A stretch of DNA of 53,454 nucleotides from Pirellulales bacterium (GCA_035546535.1 DASZWQ010000088.1:1-53454), one strand, 5' to 3'. Counted from the first letter of the stretch, positions 45,064 through 53,454 are shown. Notes: generated from the sequence alone by a model not told the origin. Numbers and translations: made by a program.

Positions 45064-45215
45064 CGCCGGGCAAGCCCGGCGGCTAAATCCTAATACAACG
45101 AGGCGTCTTCTTTGCTGACTACCGACTACTGACTACTGACTACTGACTACCGACTACCGACTACCGACTACTATTTTCTCTTCACTGCCCTCTGCCCGCT
45201 GCCGACTGCCCGCTC
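45064..45215 (-). repeat. Composite heptamer/palindrome repeat, copy B
   Basis: Read on the reverse strand: GGCAGAGGGCAGTGA (about 45198-45184), then eight TAGTCRG-type heptamers (45172-45117, GACTACY on the forward strand), a spacer with GACGCC, then the palindrome ATTTAGCCGCCGGGCT-TGCCCGGCG (45088-45064). It matches copy A at 9444-9563 in block order; the palindrome differs at one loop base. The heptamers here are TAGTCAG/TAGTCGG while the GGCAGAG block is nearly unexpanded. Confidence 0.8.
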
Positions 45216-45216
45216 G

Positions 45217-47487
45217 TTAGTGCCTGAGCAAGAATTCTTTCGCGTTCACCAGGCTCCAGGCGATATCCTCGATCGCCTGTCGCCGATCGGCGGCAGCTTC
45301 GACGTATTTTACCGTCGCCTGTAGCTCTTCGTCCGCGGGGGCCCGGGCTAGCGCTGCCCAATAGAGCTCGGTCACCTGCTCGGCCGCGGTCCGCCCATCA
45401 CCGGCCAGGTGGGCCAAACGCCCTTCGTCGCGCGAAAACAGGTCGTTGACGAGCGGGCCGCTGATCATCTGGAAGGCCTGGCCGAGCGTCGTGCCGGTCG
45501 AGCGCTCGCATTCGCAGGAGAGCAGCCGCGGCGGCTTGCCGAAAACCGTGAGAAAATGGTCGTCCATGCTGGGCCGTTCCTCGCGCACACGCACGGCCAG
45601 CACGCCGGGCATTTCGCCGGCCCGAATGCCAAGGGGGTAGCCGTTGAACTTCGGTGCGACACCGGCCACCTGGTGCATCGCGTCGAGCAATTGTTCGGCC
45701 GATAGCCGGCGGACAAGCGCGTGCGAGAAACTGCGCTCGTCGTCCTCGTTGGTCTCGTTCGGCCGGCTGGCGAGCTGATAAACGCGCGAGTTCATGATCG
45801 TACGAATCGTGTGGCGCAGGTCGAAGCCGTGCGCCACGAAATCACGCGCAAGCTCGTCCAGCAGCGGCGGGTTGCTCGGCGGGTTCGTGTCGCGAAAGTC
45901 GTCGATCGGTTCCACGATGCCGCGCCCCACTAAGTGGTACCAGATGCGGTTCACCTGCGCGCGGGCAAAGAGTGTATTGTCCGGCGCGGCCACCCAGGCG
46001 GCGAGCGCTTCGAGCCGGTCCTGATTTGCGGATTCACCAAGCGCGGCCGCTTGTCCCAGAAAGCGCGGGGCGGCGGCACTGTCGGTACGCGGGTTGGTCA
46101 CGTCTCCCTGCGCGGCCATCCACACGATCTGTTCGCCATCGAACTCGTGCGAGTCGTTCCGATCGCGGCGGTCGTTGTCGAGGATCTTGTACTGCACGCG
46201 GGCAAACAGCTCGGCCCAGTCGTAGTAGTCGTCTTGCGTCCAGCGCTCGAAGGGATGGTTGTGGCACTTGGCACACTGAAGCCGGACGCCCAGGAAGACT
46301 TGCGCCGTCGCCTCGGCCCGGCTGATCGGGTCGCGCAGCGCTCGATAGAAGTTTGCAGCGGGCGACTGATACGTGCTGCCGCGGGCCGCGATCAGCTCGC
46401 GGGCGAACTCGTTCAGCGGCTTCCCCTCGGCGATCGATCGTTCGATCCAATGATGAAACGCCTGCACCCCCTTGCGATCGAGCGTCTTTTCCTCGTTGCG
46501 CAGCAGGTCCGACCACTTGAGTGCCCAGGCTTGAGCGAACTCGGGTCGTGCGAGCAGCCGATCGATCAGCACGCGGCGCTTCTCGGAATGCTGGTCTTCG
46601 ACGAATGCACGGGCTTCTGCCGCGGTGGGCAACACGTTCAACACGTCGAGAAACGCCCGCCGGACGAAGGTACTGTCGTCACACAACGCGGACGGCGTCA
46701 TGCGCAATCGCCGCAGATTTTCCCACACGCGCTGGTCGACGAAATTCGCAGCCGGCGGGTCAGGCCATGCGAACTCGGGCCGGGCCGGCACGAACGCCAG
46801 CGGCACCGCCACCTGGCGGTCGAGATAGCGCACGACCAATGTGGTCTCGCCGAACGCCTGGCGCTCGACGAGTCCGTCGTGGCTGACGGTTGCGATGCGG
46901 TCGACCGGATCGTAGACCGCCAAACCCGTCACGTCTCTCGTCGAGCCTTCGGCAAATTGCGCGACGACACGCAGTTGCACGCTTTCCTGTGGTTCGATCA
47001 GCACTTGTTCGTGCGGCGTGACTTCGATTTTTTGCAAAGGCGGAGAAGTGGCGTCGTCGTCAGTTCCGCCGGCGCGGATCCACGCGCACAGAATCTTGTA
47101 TTCGTCCGAGTCGACGGCAAACCGCCGGCCTCCTTCGTGCGCCACTTGCATGGTCGGCTTCGCGAGGAGCAGGCTTTGCTCAGGGGCGATCCGATCGACG
47201 CGCCGCCCGTCTTGATCGCGCAGGAGCGCCGTGAGATCGAGTTCAGGATCCTGGCCGCGCAGCGAGAGCTTGAAGCCACCCTTGCCGTGCTGGTTGCCGT
47301 GGCACACTCCCTGGTTGCAGCCCGCCTTGGAGAGCACGGCCATCACGTCCCGGCGAAAGGAGATTTCTTCGCCCCGGGCGTGGTTGCCCAGCAGCAGTCC
47401 CGCGCACAGCAACGCCAACGCGCAAGCCGTCAGGCCGCGAAACGCTGTGCAAGGGCACGTGCGAATTGGCAGAGCGCGGTTAAGCAT
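45217..47487 (-). CDS. DUF1549/DUF1553 planctomycete cytochrome-like protein
   Basis: The 756-residue protein has a signal peptide (about 1-39, cleavage near ARG-EE). An N-terminal unit follows with the CX4CH motif C57-NQGV-C62-H63 (GCNQGVCHGNQHG), an unusual haem site reported as common in this phylum. A BIG-like beta domain (about 120-200) comes next, then DUF1549 with the second haem motif C405-AK-C408-H409 (QCAKCHNHPF), and DUF1553 (FSHALVRRLSAEQLLDAMHQV onward). The ATG at 47487 shares its A with the TGA of the upstream TlpA-like gene, so translation is coupled; a longer frame from 47550 lies in that gene. Confidence 0.92.
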   Translation of the reverse strand: MLNRALPIRTCPCTAFRGLTACALALLCAGLLLGNHARGEEISFRRDVMAVLSKAGCNQGVCHGNQHGKGGFKLSLRGQDPELDLTALLRDQDGRRVDRIAPEQSLLLAKPTMQVAHEGGRRFAVDSDEYKILCAWIRAGGTDDDATSPPLQKIEVTPHEQVLIEPQESVQLRVVAQFAEGSTRDVTGLAVYDPVDRIATVSHDGLVERQAFGETTLVVRYLDRQVAVPLAFVPARPEFAWPDPPAANFVDQRVWENLRRLRMTPSALCDDSTFVRRAFLDVLNVLPTAAEARAFVEDQHSEKRRVLIDRLLARPEFAQAWALKWSDLLRNEEKTLDRKGVQAFHHWIERSIAEGKPLNEFARELIAARGSTYQSPAANFYRALRDPISRAEATAQVFLGVRLQCAKCHNHPFERWTQDDYYDWAELFARVQYKILDNDRRDRNDSHEFDGEQIVWMAAQGDVTNPRTDSAAAPRFLGQAAALGESANQDRLEALAAWVAAPDNTLFARAQVNRIWYHLVGRGIVEPIDDFRDTNPPSNPPLLDELARDFVAHGFDLRHTIRTIMNSRVYQLASRPNETNEDDERSFSHALVRRLSAEQLLDAMHQVAGVAPKFNGYPLGIRAGEMPGVLAVRVREERPSMDDHFLTVFGKPPRLLSCECERSTGTTLGQAFQMISGPLVNDLFSRDEGRLAHLAGDGRTAAEQVTELYWAALARAPADEELQATVKYVEAAADRRQAIEDIAWSLVNAKEFLLRH

Positions 47488-48011
47488 CAGTTCTTGGCCA
47501 GGGCCGATTCGATGGCTTCTTCGACGGTACCCGGTCGGTCGTTGTTCCACACGATCCGGCCGTTGCGGCCGACGACGAACACGGCAGGAATATAGGTCAC
47601 GCCCAGCTTGCCGATGGTTGCCACGGCCCCGTATCCGTTGGGATAGGGGACGTGAGCGCTGTCGATCACCGCACGCGTGTCTTCGATTTTGTCGCCCCCT
47701 TCCATCGTAAGGCCGATGAATCGCACGTCGCGATCTTTGTATTTTTCAAAGGCGGCCACCATCGCGGGCAATGCCTCGCGGCAAGGGCCGCACCAGTAAG
47801 CCCACACGTCGACGACCACGATATGATCGCGCAGTTCTTCGGCCGTGGGCGCTGGCTCGTTGAGCCAACCATCGGTCACGATCTCGGGCATCATTTCGCC
47901 GGGCGCGAGCAACTTACTGCTCGTCTCGATCGGGCGGCGAATGAGCAGGAAAAACAGCGCGGCGAGCACGACGACCGTGAGCAGCGTGCGGACGCTGAAG
48001 TTGCGTCCCAT
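47487..48011 (-). CDS. Membrane-anchored TlpA-like thioredoxin
   Basis: The 174-residue product has one N-terminal transmembrane helix (about 8-24) and a periplasmic thioredoxin-fold domain with active site WCGPC (C74, C77) in VVDVWAYWCGPCREALP and the cis-Pro region YIPAVFVV near 145. TlpA/ResA-type proteins reduce apocytochrome cysteines or other exported thiols. ATG at 48011 has AGGAGG about 5 nt upstream; upstream extension lacks coding character. Its stop overlaps the DUF1549/1553 start, which suggests it serves cytochrome maturation in this operon. Confidence 0.9.
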   Translation of the reverse strand: MGRNFSVRTLLTVVVLAALFFLLIRRPIETSSKLLAPGEMMPEIVTDGWLNEPAPTAEELRDHIVVVDVWAYWCGPCREALPAMVAAFEKYKDRDVRFIGLTMEGGDKIEDTRAVIDSAHVPYPNGYGAVATIGKLGVTYIPAVFVVGRNGRIVWNNDRPGTVEEAIESALAKN

Positions 48012-48156
48012 GGTCTCCTCCTCGCGCAATCGGTGGGGTGCAGGGCGGGTTCCTTGATCGTACGTTCCCGGCCGGACGATCACAAGAACAAGTCGTCGTC
48101 GGCCGCGGAACGCAATGGGGCTTGGGCCGTGAAAAGCACCGCTGCCGCCATAGCTT

Positions 48157-50070
48157 TTACTTCGCCGGAATGACCGGCAGCACGATGTGCGAAGGATGCT
48201 CCGCGTCGTGATGGATGGTATTGGTCGCCGTCACGTAACGGCGGTGATCGTTGAGCGGCTCGCCCGTGTTCGGATTGACGTCGAACCGGGGGAAGTTGCT
48301 GCTCGAAATATCAACCCGGATGCGATGCCCGCGACGAAAGACATTCGAAGTCGGATAGAGCCGGATCGTGACCGGGTAGATCGTGCCGGGCTGCATCAAC
48401 TCCTCGCGGGCAAGTGAATCGCGAAAGCGCGTCCGCAAGATGCCGTCGCCGATGAGCATGTCGATCCCGGCGGGAAAGTCCGTCGTGGGCGGATGCACGT
48501 CCACGAGCTTGGCGGTGAAGTCGGTATCGACGGCCGACGAGGAAATCCACAGGCGTACGGTCAGCTCGCCGGTGACTTCCGTGTCGGCCTCCAGCGGTTC
48601 GCTTTGAAACACAACAACGTCATTGCGCGCCGATAAGGGGATCGGCTCAGGCTCATTCCAGAATTGCTTGCCGCCGCGCTGGTCCCAAGCGCCGGCCAGC
48701 AATATGCCGTCGCCCGACGAAATATTGCCGCCGATCGTGGGCACCGGGTGGCGTGGATCGAACTCGAAACTGGTTGACGCCGCTTTGGTCTCGGGGGCGA
48801 CGGTCGATAGTTTGCCGCCGGCTGTCAGGTAGTAGTTGGTCGGGCGCGTGCGCGCGAGTGGCCACTCGTGCTCGTCGCGCCAGGTACCGCCGTGATGGAC
48901 GCGGCCGTCAGCGGTTTTGTGCCCGTCGCCTGTACCCATCACGAAGATGCGCACGGGCGTGGCGAACGGCGCGTCGTGACCGACGGCGTTCTCGCGCCCT
49001 TTGAGCCAATGATCGTACCACTCGCAGCGCCACGCCAGGGGGTCGGCAATAGCGGCCTCGGCGCCAAAGTCGACCTGCCCGTGGGCGTGGGAACCCTGTC
49101 CACCATGCGTCCACGGACCCATGATCAAATAGACGGGACTCTTCAACCGCTTGCTGAGCGTCTGGTAATTGGCCGTGGTGTTGCTGGCCCAGGAGTCGTA
49201 CCAGCCGCCGACCAGGTAGACCGGCATGTCACGATAGGTCTCGGGATGATCGATGATGTTGTTTTGCGCCCAGAATGCGTCGTTGGCGCCATGCTTCATC
49301 GCCTCGACCAGCCAGTCTTCGTATTCCGGGATGAGCTTGAGCGGGGTGGCGCCGCGGCGCAGCGGCAGATTCAGCAGGTAGTGCCGCCGGTCGGCCATCA
49401 TTTCCTTGAGGACTGCCGCCGTGGCCGGATCGCGCGCTTGCCGGCTGCCGCTCGGGCCGCCGATCGAAAAGATCCAATTCCAGAAGCGCAGCTCGAAAGC
49501 GCCGCCGTTGCGCATGCTGGCATAGCCCAGGTTCGACATCGCATCGACCGGGATGACGGTTTTCAGCGCCGGGCAATCGGCCATCGCCAGGGCGTGCTGC
49601 GTGCCGCCCACGTAAGACGTGCCGAACATGCCGATCTGACCGTCGGACCACGGCTGGTCGACGATCCATCGGGCCGTATCGACGCCATCGGGGCCGTCGT
49701 CGGTGAGCATGTGCCAGACCCCTTCGGAATCGTAGCGGCCGCGCGTGTCTTGCGCGATCACGGCATAACCGCGCTGGGCGTAGTATTTCCCCAAGCCATC
49801 CGACCCGGTGCGACCGTAGGGAGTGCGCGTGAGAATCGTGGGGAGTTTCTCGGCGACCGGTTTTCCGTCGCGTGCTGGCAGATAAACGTCGGTGGCCAGG
49901 CGGACGCCATCGCGCATCGGCACCATAAACGTCTTGGCCGGCGCGGCATCGAACTCAGCCTCGCGCGCTGGCGCACTTGCCGGCACGATCGTCAGCAATG
50001 CGGCGAGATAAACCAGATCGCGCACCCCCCGTCGGTGTGTGTCGTGCAATCGGTAGCTTCGGGGCAGCAT
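48157..50070 (-). CDS. Secreted CocE/NonD-type hydrolase (X-Pro dipeptidyl-peptidase S15-like)
   Basis: The 637-residue product has a signal peptide (about 1-36, cleavage near APA-RE) and the CocE fold. The catalytic domain contains MRDGVRLATDVYLP (52-65), TRGRYDSEG (109-117) and nucleophile S152 in GTSYVGG. A C-terminal jelly-roll (about 440-637) has TDFTAKLVDVHP and RIRVDISSSNFPRFDVNPNTG (first 20 residues at about 590-609). Family members include cocaine esterase, glutaryl acylase and Xaa-Pro peptidases. The substrate is unknown. ATG at 50070 is chosen because the longer frame to 50148 would place the signal peptide internally. It is divergent from the redoxin fusion gene. Confidence 0.88.
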   Translation of the reverse strand: MLPRSYRLHDTHRRGVRDLVYLAALLTIVPASAPAREAEFDAAPAKTFMVPMRDGVRLATDVYLPARDGKPVAEKLPTILTRTPYGRTGSDGLGKYYAQRGYAVIAQDTRGRYDSEGVWHMLTDDGPDGVDTARWIVDQPWSDGQIGMFGTSYVGGTQHALAMADCPALKTVIPVDAMSNLGYASMRNGGAFELRFWNWIFSIGGPSGSRQARDPATAAVLKEMMADRRHYLLNLPLRRGATPLKLIPEYEDWLVEAMKHGANDAFWAQNNIIDHPETYRDMPVYLVGGWYDSWASNTTANYQTLSKRLKSPVYLIMGPWTHGGQGSHAHGQVDFGAEAAIADPLAWRCEWYDHWLKGRENAVGHDAPFATPVRIFVMGTGDGHKTADGRVHHGGTWRDEHEWPLARTRPTNYYLTAGGKLSTVAPETKAASTSFEFDPRHPVPTIGGNISSGDGILLAGAWDQRGGKQFWNEPEPIPLSARNDVVVFQSEPLEADTEVTGELTVRLWISSSAVDTDFTAKLVDVHPPTTDFPAGIDMLIGDGILRTRFRDSLAREELMQPGTIYPVTIRLYPTSNVFRRGHRIRVDISSSNFPRFDVNPNTGEPLNDHRRYVTATNTIHHDAEHPSHIVLPVIPAK

Positions 50071-50506
50071 CTCAGCGACTCCGCGAATGGGGACCGAAAA
50101 AACGGGAGTGAGAACGGCAGGGACCGTCCGCATCAATCGTAGTTGCACTTCCTGCGGGACGATACGCGCGGGCGATCGCGAGGCACGAGGAATTACTTCG
50201 CACTCAAACGAATTGCCGCAGCGCGAGCAATGTCAAACAGGGGAATTGCAAGCGTTTCATTCGTGATGCGTGACACGCAAAGCGGCTCGCGATCGTCCTG
50301 CGGCGAATTGTCAAAAATCTCGCAAAGTTTTCATACCGCGCCAGGCAGTGAGCCGCTACACTTACGGCGGGGGATCTCTCTCAAAGGGCAGGCTCTCTCG
50401 TGGCCTGACCTCTCGTCGGATTTCGTTTCGTGCTCGGCGTGTTCGTTCAGATCAGGCGTATTGGTTTCGGGCTCTGCGTCTTTATCTTTATCGAGCTGGG
50501 GGTTGG
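50071..50506. other. Intergenic region between divergent hydrolase and redoxin fusion genes
   Basis: A 436-bp gap that should hold promoters for both genes. TTGTCA near 50310 has only a poor -10 (CATACC) 18 bp downstream. No RNA gene, hairpin of note or conserved repeat was recognised; the forward frame from 50270 lacks coding character. Confidence 0.4.
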
Positions 50507-52297
50507 ATGCGCGGAATCAAGGGAGTGATTGCAGCCTTAGGAGTGCTTTGCGCGTCTTGGCCTCAAGTATCACACGCGGATCACGCCAGCCGGATGGCGT
50601 CGATCGGGCGCGCGATCAGCAACTTCGAGCTCTCCGACTACCGGGGCAAGAAGTTTGCGCTCGCGGAGCTGGCCGATAAGGACGTGATCGTCGTTGCCTT
50701 CCTCGGCAACGAATGCCCGCTATGCCGGCAGTATGGACCCCGTCTCGAGCAACTTTCGCAGGAGTTTGCCAACCGCGGCGTGGCCTTCTTGGGCATCAAT
50801 TCCAACCAGCAAGACGCGCTGGCCGAGATGGCCGCGTACGTGCGCACGTGCTCGATCACGTTTCCGCTGCTAAAGGACCCTGGCAATGTCGTGGCCGACC
50901 AGTTCGCCGCCGAACGCGTGCCCGAGGTCTTCGTGCTCGATAAAGCGCGGAAGGTTTGCTACCGCGGCCGGATCGACGACCAGTTCGGCTTGAGCACCGG
51001 ATCGGGCTACGCGCGGCCGAAGGTCAGAAGCCGCGACCTGGCCAGCGCCATCGAAGAAATCTTGGAAGGCAAAAAAGTCAGCCATCCGGTGACCGAAGCG
51101 TCGGGCTGCTTGATCGGCCGCGTCGCTCAAGTCGCGCCGCATGGCGAGATCAACTACAGCAAGCACATCGCGCCCTTGCTCCAGCAACATTGCGTCGAGT
51201 GCCATCGGCCCGGCGAAGTCGCACCCTTTTCACTCTTGGAGTATGACGAAGTTGCGGGCTGGGCGGCGATGATCCGCGAAGTGATCGACGAAGGGCGGAT
51301 GCCGCCGTGGTTTGCCAATCCCGAGGTCGGACATTTCGCAAACGACGCGCGACTGACGAGCGAGGAAAAGGCGCTATTCGGCAAATGGGTCGATAACGGC
51401 TGCCCGCAAGGCGACCCGAAGGACTTGCCGCCGCCTCGCTCGTTTCCCACCGGCTGGCAAATGTGCGAGCCCGACCAGGTGATCTACATGCGCGACGAAC
51501 CATACACGGTGCCGGCCGAGGGGGTCGTGGAGTACCAGTACTTCGTGGTCGACCCGCAGTTCACGGAAGACAAGTGGGTGCAAGCCGCCGAGGCGCGGCC
51601 GGGCAATCGCGCGGTGGTGCACCATATGATCGCCTTCGTGCAACCGCCGCCGCGCCGCGAAAAAGTCGGCTTGGATTTTCGTCGCGGCGGAGGCCTGGCC
51701 AGCTACACGCCCGGCGACCGCGCGCGCGTCTACCCGCCGGGGGTGGCCGCCTATGTGCCGGCCGGCTCGAAGCTCATCTTTCAAGTCCACTACACGCCCA
51801 ACGGCACCAGGCAAGAGGATCGCAGCTACATCGGGTTGAAATTCGCCGATCCGAAGACGGTCAAGCGGCGCGCCCGGGGTGGGGCGGCCGCCAACCGCCG
51901 CTTCACCATTCAGCCCGGCGCGGAGGACCAACGGGTCGTGGCCCTGCACACGTTCGATCGTGATACGCTGCTGGCGACCATGCTTCCGCACATGCATTTA
52001 CGGGGTAAATCATTCCGCTACATCGCCAAATACCCCAACGGCAAGACCGAGACCTTGCTCGACGTTCCGCATTATGATTTCAACTGGCAGTTGCGGTACG
52101 AACTGGCCGAGCCGAAACTGATGCCGCGTGGCACGGTACTGGAATGCACGGCGCATTTCGACAACTCGGAGAATAACCTGGCCAATCCTGACCCGAAGGT
52201 TGCAGTACGCTGGGGAGACCAGGCCTTCGAAGAAATGATGATCGGCTTCTTTTCGACGCTGCCGGTGTACGACGACGTGTCGACGGGTGACAAGTAG
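50507..52297 (+). CDS. Redoxin-cytochrome c-copper type II monooxygenase-like fusion
   Basis: The 596-residue exported protein (signal 1-24, cleavage near SHA-DH) combines three redox modules. Residues about 35-190 are an AhpC/TSA-like thioredoxin domain with CPLC at 70-73 in GNECPLCRQYG. Residues about 215-305 are a cytochrome c with CVECH (C229, C232, H233). Residues about 320-585 resemble the PHM/DBH copper type II monooxygenase fold: HHM at 372-374, QVHY (H428), PHMH (H495, H497), and MM at 577-578 for the Met ligand. That matches the CuH (His-His-His) and CuM (His-His-Met) sets. ATG at 50507 follows a GGGGG-rich site; upstream frame lacks coding character. The product may couple thiol chemistry and haem to oxygen activation outside the cytoplasm. 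Confidence 0.88.
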   Translation: MRGIKGVIAALGVLCASWPQVSHADHASRMASIGRAISNFELSDYRGKKFALAELADKDVIVVAFLGNECPLCRQYGPRLEQLSQEFANRGVAFLGINSNQQDALAEMAAYVRTCSITFPLLKDPGNVVADQFAAERVPEVFVLDKARKVCYRGRIDDQFGLSTGSGYARPKVRSRDLASAIEEILEGKKVSHPVTEASGCLIGRVAQVAPHGEINYSKHIAPLLQQHCVECHRPGEVAPFSLLEYDEVAGWAAMIREVIDEGRMPPWFANPEVGHFANDARLTSEEKALFGKWVDNGCPQGDPKDLPPPRSFPTGWQMCEPDQVIYMRDEPYTVPAEGVVEYQYFVVDPQFTEDKWVQAAEARPGNRAVVHHMIAFVQPPPRREKVGLDFRRGGGLASYTPGDRARVYPPGVAAYVPAGSKLIFQVHYTPNGTRQEDRSYIGLKFADPKTVKRRARGGAAANRRFTIQPGAEDQRVVALHTFDRDTLLATMLPHMHLRGKSFRYIAKYPNGKTETLLDVPHYDFNWQLRYELAEPKLMPRGTVLECTAHFDNSENNLANPDPKVAVRWGDQAFEEMMIGFFSTLPVYDDVSTGDK

Positions 52298-52314
52298 AGC
52301 CGGCGGCAGGTAGA

Positions 52315-52352
52315 GCCGGCGCTAAGCAGGGCGCGCTTCACGCGCCGCCGGC
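52315..52352. other. Nested GC hairpin after the redoxin fusion gene
   Basis: GCCGGC (52315-52320) pairs with GCCGGC (52347-52352), and inside it GGCGCG/CGCGCC (52330-52346, 5-nt loop) forms a second stem. TAGAGCCGGC also occurs twice, 17 bp apart, just after the stop codon. No T-run follows, so it is only a possible terminator or mRNA 3' stabiliser. Confidence 0.4.
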
Positions 52353-52372
52353 GAACAACGGCGATCCTGGCC

Positions 52373-53454
52373 ATGGCCGATAACGAACAGGACATCTTCC
52401 GCGAGCTGCGCGCGATGCTCGCGGATCCGGCGTCGTACCCGGAAGCACCTCGCAAGGTTGAGGTGATCGAAACGCACATCTCGTGCGTGTTTCTGACAGA
52501 GATGGTCGTCTATAAGCTGAAGAAGCCGGTCCGCTTCGAGTTCGTCGACTTCAGCACGGCCGAAGCGCGGCGGCATGCCTGCGAAGAAGAGGTGCGGCTG
52601 AATCGCCGACTGGCCCGCGATACTTACTTGGGCGTGGTGCCGATCATGCGCGACGCCACGGGCCGGCTGGCGCTAGGTGGCGACGGCGAAGCAGTGGATT
52701 GGGTCGTCGCGATGCGCCGTTTGCCGGCCGAGCGCATGCTGGACATGCGGATGCGCGACGGCTCTGTGACGGAGAGCGACGTCACAGACCTCGCGCAAGT
52801 GCTAGGGGATTTCTACGCGGCGGCGCCGGCCATGGCCGTGGATCCTGAGGACTATCGTGAGGAGCTCGAAGCGCACGTCCGCGCGAATTGCGCCGACCTG
52901 TCGGCCGCTACGAAAAACGATGAGCTCACGCGCGTGCGACGATCGCATGCGGCGCAGTTGCAGTTTCTTGCTTTGCACGCGCCCGCGCTGAATGCGCGCG
53001 TTCGATCCGGGCGCGTCATCGACGGTCACGGTGATCTGCGGCCCGAGCACGTGTGCCTGACTGAGCCGCCGGTGGTTTTCGATTGTCTGGAGTTCGATGC
53101 CCGGCTCAGGCGGTTGGACGTCGCGGACGAGTTGTCGTTTTTTGTCATGGAGTGCGACCGGTTGGGAGCGGGACGGATCGGGCGGCAAGTGCGCGCGGCC
53201 TGCCTGGTGCGCTGCGGCGATGCGCCTCCCGCGCAGCTTCTGCATTTTTATCAAGCCTATCGCGCCTGCGTACGGGCCAAAGTCGCGGCGCTGCGAGCAA
53301 AGCAACTCAGCGGCGACGCGCGAACCGAAGCGCGGCGCGAAATGGCCGATTATCTCCGGCTGGCCGACGAGTACGGTCGCGATTTTTCTCGGCCGCTTCT
53401 CGTGGTCGTCAGCGGTTTGATGGGGAGCGGCAAGTCGACCTTGGCGCGCGCGTT
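52373..53454 (+). CDS. APH-like kinase/P-loop ATPase fusion (COG2187-COG0645 type), truncated by window end
   Basis: The visible 360 residues form an N-terminal phosphotransferase-like domain with KLKKPVRFEF near 51-60, and the catalytic HGD at 219-221 in GHGDLRPEH followed by FDCLEFD (D237, E240). A C-terminal nucleotide-binding domain then begins with Walker A GLMGSGKST at 348-356. The order matches bifunctional aminoglycoside phosphotransferase/ATP-binding proteins as I know them; the substrate is unknown and an antibiotic-resistance role should not be assumed. The frame is open without stops to the end, where it is cut at position 53454. ATG at 52373 is 75 bp after the fusion gene stop. 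Confidence 0.9.
   Translation, partial: MADNEQDIFRELRAMLADPASYPEAPRKVEVIETHISCVFLTEMVVYKLKKPVRFEFVDFSTAEARRHACEEEVRLNRRLARDTYLGVVPIMRDATGRLALGGDGEAVDWVVAMRRLPAERMLDMRMRDGSVTESDVTDLAQVLGDFYAAAPAMAVDPEDYREELEAHVRANCADLSAATKNDELTRVRRSHAAQLQFLALHAPALNARVRSGRVIDGHGDLRPEHVCLTEPPVVFDCLEFDARLRRLDVADELSFFVMECDRLGAGRIGRQVRAACLVRCGDAPPAQLLHFYQAYRACVRAKVAALRAKQLSGDARTEARREMADYLRLADEYGRDFSRPLLVVVSGLMGSGKSTLARA

Noticed and set aside
43594..45093. Forward open frame (499 codons) opposite the DUF1501 gene
   Set aside because: DUF1501 motifs on the reverse strand are clear; this frame is a shadow.
45934..47595. Forward open frame (553 codons) opposite the DUF1549/1553 gene
   Set aside because: Same reason; haem motifs and signal peptide support the reverse gene.
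48868..50142. Forward open frame (424 codons) opposite the CocE-type hydrolase gene
   Set aside because: The reverse frame has the GTSYVGG nucleophile and a signal peptide; this one has nothing.
52373..53454. Antibiotic resistance gene
   Set aside because: The phosphotransferase-like motif is shared by many small-molecule and protein kinases; nothing in the context indicates resistance.

Overview
The window is GC-rich bacterial DNA that looks like a planctomycete, most plausibly a Pirellulales-type chromosome. Two DUF1501 sulfatase-like proteins, a DUF1549/DUF1553 cytochrome with a CX4CH haem site, secreted Gfo/Idh/MocA oxidoreductases, a beta-propeller/dihaem cytochrome and a thioredoxin-cytochrome-copper monooxygenase fusion are typical of that phylum. 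No rRNA, phage, transposase or CRISPR array was seen, and the window ends inside a gene. Names rest on motifs and remembered family features; no database search was run.

Layout. 1-9.4 kb: a four-hairpin repeat, a secreted Gfo/Idh oxidoreductase, a membrane molybdopterin oxidoreductase with a cytochrome b-type N-terminus, a 1130-residue membrane protein of unknown function and a secreted GH67/GH20-like protein. 9.6-18.3 kb: a small alarmone hydrolase-like HD protein, an acyl-CoA ligase, a lipoprotein, uvrB, an orphan Flp pilin with a strong terminator, a secreted beta-helix protein, tRNA-Leu(CAG) with a clear promoter, and a rhodanese. 18.5-26.4 kb: the overlapping addB-addA pair for double-strand break processing, whose end shares a TTAA with a convergent YheT-like hydrolase. 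26.5-34 kb: a DUF1501 gene with a membrane-anchored partner, threonine synthase, a second Gfo/Idh protein, a 209-bp tandem triplication, and an overlapping site-2 protease/SGNH hydrolase pair. 34-40.3 kb: an ABC ATPase coupled to two unknown envelope proteins, an amidohydrolase with a luciferase-like monooxygenase, and a DUF4142 protein. 40.3-48 kb: a thiolase, then a reverse-strand run of TlpA-like thioredoxin, DUF1549/1553 cytochrome, DUF1501 protein and propeller/dihaem cytochrome, probably one surface redox unit. 48.1-53.5 kb: a CocE-type hydrolase, the redoxin-cytochrome c-copper monooxygenase fusion, and the start of an APH-like/P-loop kinase fusion.

The most unusual signals lie between genes. 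A composite repeat occurs twice in opposite orientation (9444-9563 and 45064-45215): GGCAGAG-type and TAGTCRG-type heptamers followed by a 25-bp palindrome, with a different heptamer block expanded in each copy. There are also a second palindrome family (43474 and 45000), three tandem 209-bp units with nested hairpins (31756-32325), and four consecutive hairpins at 14-126. Among the proteins, the MESH1-like hydrolase, the three-domain redox fusion and the permease-less ABC operon merit follow-up.
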